A DNA stretch of 64,000 nucleotides from DASXHD01 sp036488725 (lineage in GTDB: Bacteria > Myxococcota_A > Polyangia > Polyangiales > Polyangiaceae), in assembly GCA_036488725.1 (NCBI GenBank), contig DASXHD010000132.1, positions 36,882-100,881 of the forward strand, written 5' to 3'. Both the position numbers and the translations under genes were made by a program. The notes under the pieces were generated by a model, which did no database searches, was not told the origin of the DNA, and saw nothing but the letters and a program-made list of their open reading frames with translations. Of this stretch, positions 59,888-64,000 are shown one piece after another (positions within the stretch are counted from its first letter, which is position 1; every line of letters starts with the position of its first letter).

Positions 59888-60481
59888 TCAGTGCTCGATC
59901 GTGAGGACCGCGGTCCAGTCGTTCTTGCGATTCGGCGCGAGGAACGGCGCGCGATAGAGCGACGACGTCGCCGGCGCGCGCGCTTCGAGCGACCATGCCC
60001 GCGCGCCGATCCACTTGTCCGATTTGCACGCGTTCGATGCCGTCTGCCCGTCGATCACGATTTCGATCGCGTTCGGCACGGCGTGCGCGACGTCATGCGG
60101 AAACGCGCCGACCGCGAACGGCTCGACGTCGCTGCGATCGGTCGACCAGATCGCGATCACCTCGGGATGGTCCAGTGTGCCGAAGATTCGCTGCACGTCT
60201 CCGCCGCCGTCTTCTTCGAGCGCGATCGCGAGCACGACGAAATGAAGCTCCCCGCTCTCGACGAGCACCGCCGGAAGGTCCGCGCGATCCGGCGTGACCT
60301 CGGTCGGAAAATCGGTCTTGCTCGGAAAACGATGCAACGTTCGCCCGAGGAGCCGCGCGACGCCGCCGAACGCGCCGTAAACGCCGACGAGCAACACGGG
60401 ATCCGGTCCGCCGCGAAAGAGCCCGTCGTGCCCGCGCGCGATCTCGAGCTTTTCGACCAGCCCTCGAAAGGTCGCGCGCAT
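59888..60481 (-). CDS. Hypothetical protein, upstream of DUF4132 gene
   Basis: A 197-residue protein of unknown family, with no signal peptide and no membrane helices. Recognisable features are an N-terminal RGHDGLFRGGPDPVLLVGVYG and C-terminal KWIGARAWSLEARAPATSSLYRAPFLAP segments with mixed alpha/beta character. It ends three bases before the start of the DUF4132 gene, so the two are probably expressed together. Confidence 0.6.
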   Translation of the reverse strand: MRATFRGLVEKLEIARGHDGLFRGGPDPVLLVGVYGAFGGVARLLGRTLHRFPSKTDFPTEVTPDRADLPAVLVESGELHFVVLAIALEEDGGGDVQRIFGTLDHPEVIAIWSTDRSDVEPFAVGAFPHDVAHAVPNAIEIVIDGQTASNACKSDKWIGARAWSLEARAPATSSLYRAPFLAPNRKNDWTAVLTIEH

Positions 60482-60491
60482 GAGAAGAACT

Positions 60492-61667
60492 CTAGCCGAT
60501 GATCATCGCTTCGGAGAGCAGCTTGCCCTCTTTGAAGCGACGCAGGTTCCAGCGCTCGAAGAGCGGAAGCGGTTTCGGGTCGAGCATTTGCTCCGCCATG
60601 AGCTTGCCCATGACGGGCGCCATCATGAAGCCGTGGCCCATGAAGCCGCTCGCTTGCCAGAAATGCTCGATGTCGTCGACCTCGCCGACGATCGGGTTCG
60701 AGTCGGGCGTGATGTCGTAACAGCCGGCCCACTGACGAAGCACTTTGACGTTGGCGAGCACCGGGCACGCGCGGACGAGCGCGCTCGCGTAGAGACCGAG
60801 GAACGCGAACGAAGAATTTTGATCGAGCCCCTCGGGGACGCGCTTCTGTCCGATGCCGCCGACGATTTCGCCGCGCGTGGATTGGCTGAAATAGAGACCA
60901 TCCCCGAGATCGGCGACGAGCGGACGGAGCCACGGCTTGAGCGGCTCGGTCGAGCAGATTTCGTGACGGTGCGGCTCGTTCGGGAGTGCGACGCCGAGCA
61001 TTTTTGCGATCGCCGGCGACCACGCGCCCGCCGCGTTGACGACGCGATGCGTGCGAATGCGCTCGAGCGGGCCGCGCGAGCCGTCGGCGCCGAGGCGCTG
61101 CGTGACGACCGCGTCGATGCGTTTGCCGCTCACGTCGAAGCCGACGACGTCGCGGAAGGTCTCGACCTCGACGCCGAGCTTTCGCGCCGCTTGCGCGAAG
61201 CCCCACACGAACGGCCACGGAAAGACGACGCCGTCGTCCGGGTTGTAGCTCGCCGCGACGAAGTTCGCGGGGTCGAGCTCGGGCACGATCTTGCGCGCCT
61301 CTTTCGGCGTCAGCATGCGCGTGCCGAGACCGCACTCGTTTTGCACGTTCACGCTCGCCTCGAGCGCGCGCCGCCGCGCCTCGTCGCGCGCCAAAAATAA
61401 ATAGCCGCCTTGTCGCAGCCACACGTTGATTTTGAACTCGCTCGCGAAGTCGCGACACATGCGGATGCTCTCTTGCATCAGACGCACGTTGGCTTCGCTC
61501 GACCATTGCGCGCGAATGCCGCCGCCGTTGCGACCGCTCGCGCCGCCGCACAAGTAACCTTTGTCGACGACCACGATGTCGGTCGTGCCGAGCCGCGCGA
61601 GGTGATACGCGATCGACAGGCCCATGATGCCCGCGCCGACGACGACGATTTCAGCGCGGTCGCGCAT
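60492..61667 (-). CDS. FAD-dependent oxidoreductase (sarcosine oxidase beta/DadA-like)
   Basis: A 391-residue amine/amino-acid oxidoreductase. The N-terminal EIVVVGAGIMGLSIAYHLARLG is the dinucleotide-binding fold, followed by GASGRNGGGIRAQWSSEAN (typical of the DAO family) and a C-terminal GHGFMMAPVMGKLMAEQML. The HXXWAGCYDITPDSNPIVGE-type segment matches the sarcosine oxidase beta/monomeric group; the exact substrate is not determinable. ATG overlaps the PEGA-protein stop by one base. Confidence 0.88.
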   Translation of the reverse strand: MRDRAEIVVVGAGIMGLSIAYHLARLGTTDIVVVDKGYLCGGASGRNGGGIRAQWSSEANVRLMQESIRMCRDFASEFKINVWLRQGGYLFLARDEARRRALEASVNVQNECGLGTRMLTPKEARKIVPELDPANFVAASYNPDDGVVFPWPFVWGFAQAARKLGVEVETFRDVVGFDVSGKRIDAVVTQRLGADGSRGPLERIRTHRVVNAAGAWSPAIAKMLGVALPNEPHRHEICSTEPLKPWLRPLVADLGDGLYFSQSTRGEIVGGIGQKRVPEGLDQNSSFAFLGLYASALVRACPVLANVKVLRQWAGCYDITPDSNPIVGEVDDIEHFWQASGFMGHGFMMAPVMGKLMAEQMLDPKPLPLFERWNLRRFKEGKLLSEAMIIG

Positions 61668-62890
61668 CAGAATTTCATCTCCATGATCGCGCCGACGACG
61701 CCCGGGCCGAGGAGCGGCGCGAAGCCCATCTCGCTCGGCTCGGTTTTGCGCGGCGCGGGTTTCGTCTCAGGCGCGCTGTCGCGACGGGCGGCGCCGCTGG
61801 TCGACGGCTGGTCGAACGCGTAGAGCAAGACGCCGGTGAGCGCGAGCGCCGCGCCCGCGGAAAAAGTGGCCGCGGTGGCGATGCCCCAGCTGATTCGCTG
61901 ATCGCGATCGTCGGCGTACGATTGCGCTTCGGGCTGCGTGAGCGCGCGCTTTTGGTTTTTCTGGATGTCGAGGAAGGACTGCGCCTGCGTCTGCTCGACC
62001 ACGGTGACGCCGAGGAAGGCGCCGCCGGCGACGACGCAAGCGGCCGCGCCGACGAGCATCCCCATCGCGATTTTGCGCTGGGTGCTCGTGACGAGTGACG
62101 CGTCCACGCGGCGTGTCTCGCCGCGCCCGAGATCGAGATCGCGCAAGAACGCGTCGTGCCCGTTCTCGGTCACCGCGAGCAGGTGCACGCCGGACGCGAG
62201 CTCGAGCGGCGTCGCGAGCGGCGCGTCGCCCATCGGACGCCCGTCGACGCTCACGCGAGCGCCTTGCGGCGCGGCCACGGTCACGCTCGCCATTTTTTCG
62301 CGCAGCGGAACGTCGATCGCGATGATCTTTCCTGGCACCGCGGTCACCGAGCGTCGCTCGGTGACGTAGCCGTCCGCCATGATGACGACGCGGTGCGGTC
62401 CCGGCGCGACCGGCCCGATGAGCGGCGGCTCGATCGGCGCCGCGTCGTCGAGCACGATGCGCGCGCCCGGCGTGCCCGACGAGTTGATGCTCACGTTGGC
62501 CGCGTTCTCGTCGCTCGCGTGCTGCGCATTTTCGTCGAGCATCTTGAGCTCGCGCTCCGCGTCGTCGTGACGATGTCCCTGCGGGACCTGCCGCACGTAC
62601 TCGCGATACCCGTCGGCCGCCGCTTTGAGATCCTCCGCCTTCCCCGTGTTTTGATAGAGGTGCCGGTGAGCCTGCGCGAGCGAGAACAAGATCGCCGCGC
62701 GCGGCGCGAGCTTCTGCGCGCCTTCGAACGCGCGAATCGCGTCGACGTAGTCGTGCTTCTCGTAAGCCGCGGCGCCCGCGGCGAAGAGCATCTTCGCTTG
62801 CTCGAGGTTGTCGTCGGCGCGCGCAGCCCCGCTCGAGAGGCCGACCAGGAGCGCGCACGCGAGCGCGATCTCAGGGTTGCGGAACGCCAT
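61667..62890 (-). CDS. TPR and PEGA-domain envelope protein
   Basis: A 407-residue exported protein (signal ending SSGAARA). Residues ~30-125 are TPR-like (LFAAGAAAYEKHDYVDAIRAFEGA), then two PEGA-like beta domains (PGARIVLDDAAPIEPPLIGPVAPGPH and GARVSVDGRPMGDAPLATPLELASG), followed by two transmembrane helices (~270-295 and ~335-360) with a Gln-rich loop between. This architecture is common in myxobacteria. Overlaps the FG-GAP gene by 20 bp. Confidence 0.82.
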   Translation of the reverse strand: MAFRNPEIALACALLVGLSSGAARADDNLEQAKMLFAAGAAAYEKHDYVDAIRAFEGAQKLAPRAAILFSLAQAHRHLYQNTGKAEDLKAAADGYREYVRQVPQGHRHDDAERELKMLDENAQHASDENAANVSINSSGTPGARIVLDDAAPIEPPLIGPVAPGPHRVVIMADGYVTERRSVTAVPGKIIAIDVPLREKMASVTVAAPQGARVSVDGRPMGDAPLATPLELASGVHLLAVTENGHDAFLRDLDLGRGETRRVDASLVTSTQRKIAMGMLVGAAACVVAGGAFLGVTVVEQTQAQSFLDIQKNQKRALTQPEAQSYADDRDQRISWGIATAATFSAGAALALTGVLLYAFDQPSTSGAARRDSAPETKPAPRKTEPSEMGFAPLLGPGVVGAIMEMKF

Positions 62891-64000
62891 AGTGAATTCG
62901 AAACCCCTGGTTCGTTCCGACGACCGCGTCCTCGACTCCGTCGCCGTCGACGTCCGCGACGGTCAAATCGGTGACGACCTCTTCTTGGTTCGCGCTGCTC
63001 GCTCCGGCGTCGGCCGCGAAGGTCACCGCCTGCTCGAAAGTGCCGATCTGGCGTCCGGTGAGCGGCGCGATCCAAAGACCGCTTTGCGCGAGCGCGATGA
63101 GCTGGGTGCCGCCCTCTTTGGCGTAGTGGATGGTCGTGACCGCGACCGTGCCGTCCGGCAGCGAGAGCTCCGTGCCCGCGGCGAGAGACAGGGAGCCTGT
63201 CATGTCGTTGAAGAGCACGCGCGCCGCGAATTTCCCGCTGTCGGTGTATTCGACGATGAGATCGGTCTTGCCGTCGCCGTCGACGTCGCGCGGCTCGAGG
63301 TTCGCCGGCCGCGTCGGGAGCGCGCGCACGTTCGGGACGTGCTCGCACGCCGGGACGTTCCACGTGGTGCCGGTCACGCTGGCGACGAGGAAGCACGACG
63401 GCTTGAGGCCGTCGTCCGATTCGGGTTGAAACACGGCGAGCTCTTGGCCGGGCGCGCCGCCGACGTCGATGGGCGCGACCTCGGTCGTGTCGATGCGCAG
63501 CGGGTCGAGCCCGATGTCGAGCTGCGTGAGCGCGCTGTTGGTCACGTCGAGCTGCGCCTCGCCTTCGGCCGGCACGAACCAGAGGCCGGTGCTACCGAGC
63601 TTACCGGTCGAGACCCCCGCGATGCCCGGGTGCGTGCTCGCGCCGAGCGCCGCGACGACCGCCGACGAGATGACCTGCTGCTTCGACGGTTGGATAAAGT
63701 AGGGCGAGTCGATCAACCGATCAGGGCTGCCCTGCAGCAAGCTCGCGACGACGTCTTTGTCGGTCGCGTCGCGCTCGATGGCGAAGATCGTCTGGATGAA
63801 ATCGAATTGGCCGGTGAGGACCCAATCGAAATACGCGGGCGCGAGCTGGAGGATCGAATCGAGACGGCCCACTGATTGCGGCGCGACCGGGAAGGAAGAC
63901 AGCCGGCCGAACGCGATTTGGATGTTGGCGCTCGAGGCGCCGGTGGAGTCGCCCGTGGTGTCGAACGCGACGTCCTGGACATAGTCTCCGTCGAAGTCAC
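62871..64000 (-). CDS. FG-GAP/VCBS-repeat protein, 3' part (start outside window)
   Basis: The frame is open from the window edge to TGA at 62871, so the gene begins beyond 64000. At the edge the residues DFDGDYVQDVAFDTTGDS form one FG-GAP calcium-binding repeat; further repeats occur at EPRDVDGDGKTDLIVEY and VADVDGDGVEDAVVG. This predicts an integrin-like beta-propeller on the cell surface. First gene of a three-gene overlapping transcript with the PEGA protein and the FAD oxidoreductase. A GTG at 63872 lies within the frame but is internal to the propeller. Confidence 0.78.
   Translation of the reverse strand, partial: DFDGDYVQDVAFDTTGDSTGASSANIQIAFGRLSSFPVAPQSVGRLDSILQLAPAYFDWVLTGQFDFIQTIFAIERDATDKDVVASLLQGSPDRLIDSPYFIQPSKQQVISSAVVAALGASTHPGIAGVSTGKLGSTGLWFVPAEGEAQLDVTNSALTQLDIGLDPLRIDTTEVAPIDVGGAPGQELAVFQPESDDGLKPSCFLVASVTGTTWNVPACEHVPNVRALPTRPANLEPRDVDGDGKTDLIVEYTDSGKFAARVLFNDMTGSLSLAAGTELSLPDGTVAVTTIHYAKEGGTQLIALAQSGLWIAPLTGRQIGTFEQAVTFAADAGASSANQEEVVTDLTVADVDGDGVEDAVVGTNQGFRIHYGVPQP

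Overview
The window is GC-rich, gene-dense chromosomal DNA from what is most likely a myxobacterium of the Polyangia (Myxococcota). This is an inference from several traits: many secreted lipoproteins with Asp/Ser/Ala/Gly-rich linkers, Cys-rich and FG-GAP/beta-helix/beta-propeller surface proteins, an eukaryote-type Ser/Thr kinase, an FHA-GAF-sigma54 activator, PEGA/TPR proteins, and a five-helix SdhC with type-B SdhA/SdhB. No tRNA, rRNA, CRISPR array, insertion sequence or prophage was seen. Genes are tightly packed, often with ATGA or GTGA overlaps, and no gap exceeds about 230 bp.

Layout. 0-14 kb: metG, a secreted protein, a membrane protein, a large esterase-like lipoprotein, a biotin carboxylase, a beta-propeller lipoprotein, and a three-gene lipoprotein operon (TPR, beta-helix, LpoA-like). 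13.8-18 kb: sdhC-sdhA-sdhB and an outer-membrane-type protein. 18-21 kb: a two-gene operon of a HEAT-like periplasmic protein and a lipoprotein of the protein-arginine deiminase (PAD) family, the most striking gene here. 21-25.8 kb: a five-gene overlapping operon (rsmG, two polytopic membrane proteins, a Ser/Thr kinase, a small lipoprotein). 25.8-34.8 kb: an AmgK-like kinase, a Cys-rich secreted protein, a GH35 beta-galactosidase, lipoproteins and a ClpA/ClpC-like unfoldase. 34.8-41 kb: an OppB/OppC-like permease pair, a phosphosugar mutase and a NarL-type two-component system. 41-48 kb: lipoproteins, rpmI-rplT and two LuxR-type regulators. 48-64 kb: prkA (interrupted by an in-frame amber codon), an ExbD-like lipoprotein, folK, the FHA-sigma54 regulator with a membrane partner, a HEAT lipoprotein, a DUF4132 protein, a FAD oxidoreductase, a PEGA protein and the 3' part of an FG-GAP protein that runs off the end.

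Two non-coding patterns cut across the genes. One is an AT-rich dyad (core TGYA-N3-TRCA, best copies TTACGTGTA-N3-TACAA) found at more than a dozen places, nearly all inside coding sequence, where it forces rare codons. The other is an exact 11-mer, GGGACCTGCCG, present ten times on both strands and in different reading frames. Both look like DNA-level signals rather than protein conservation. All calls rest on reading the sequence; no database search was possible.
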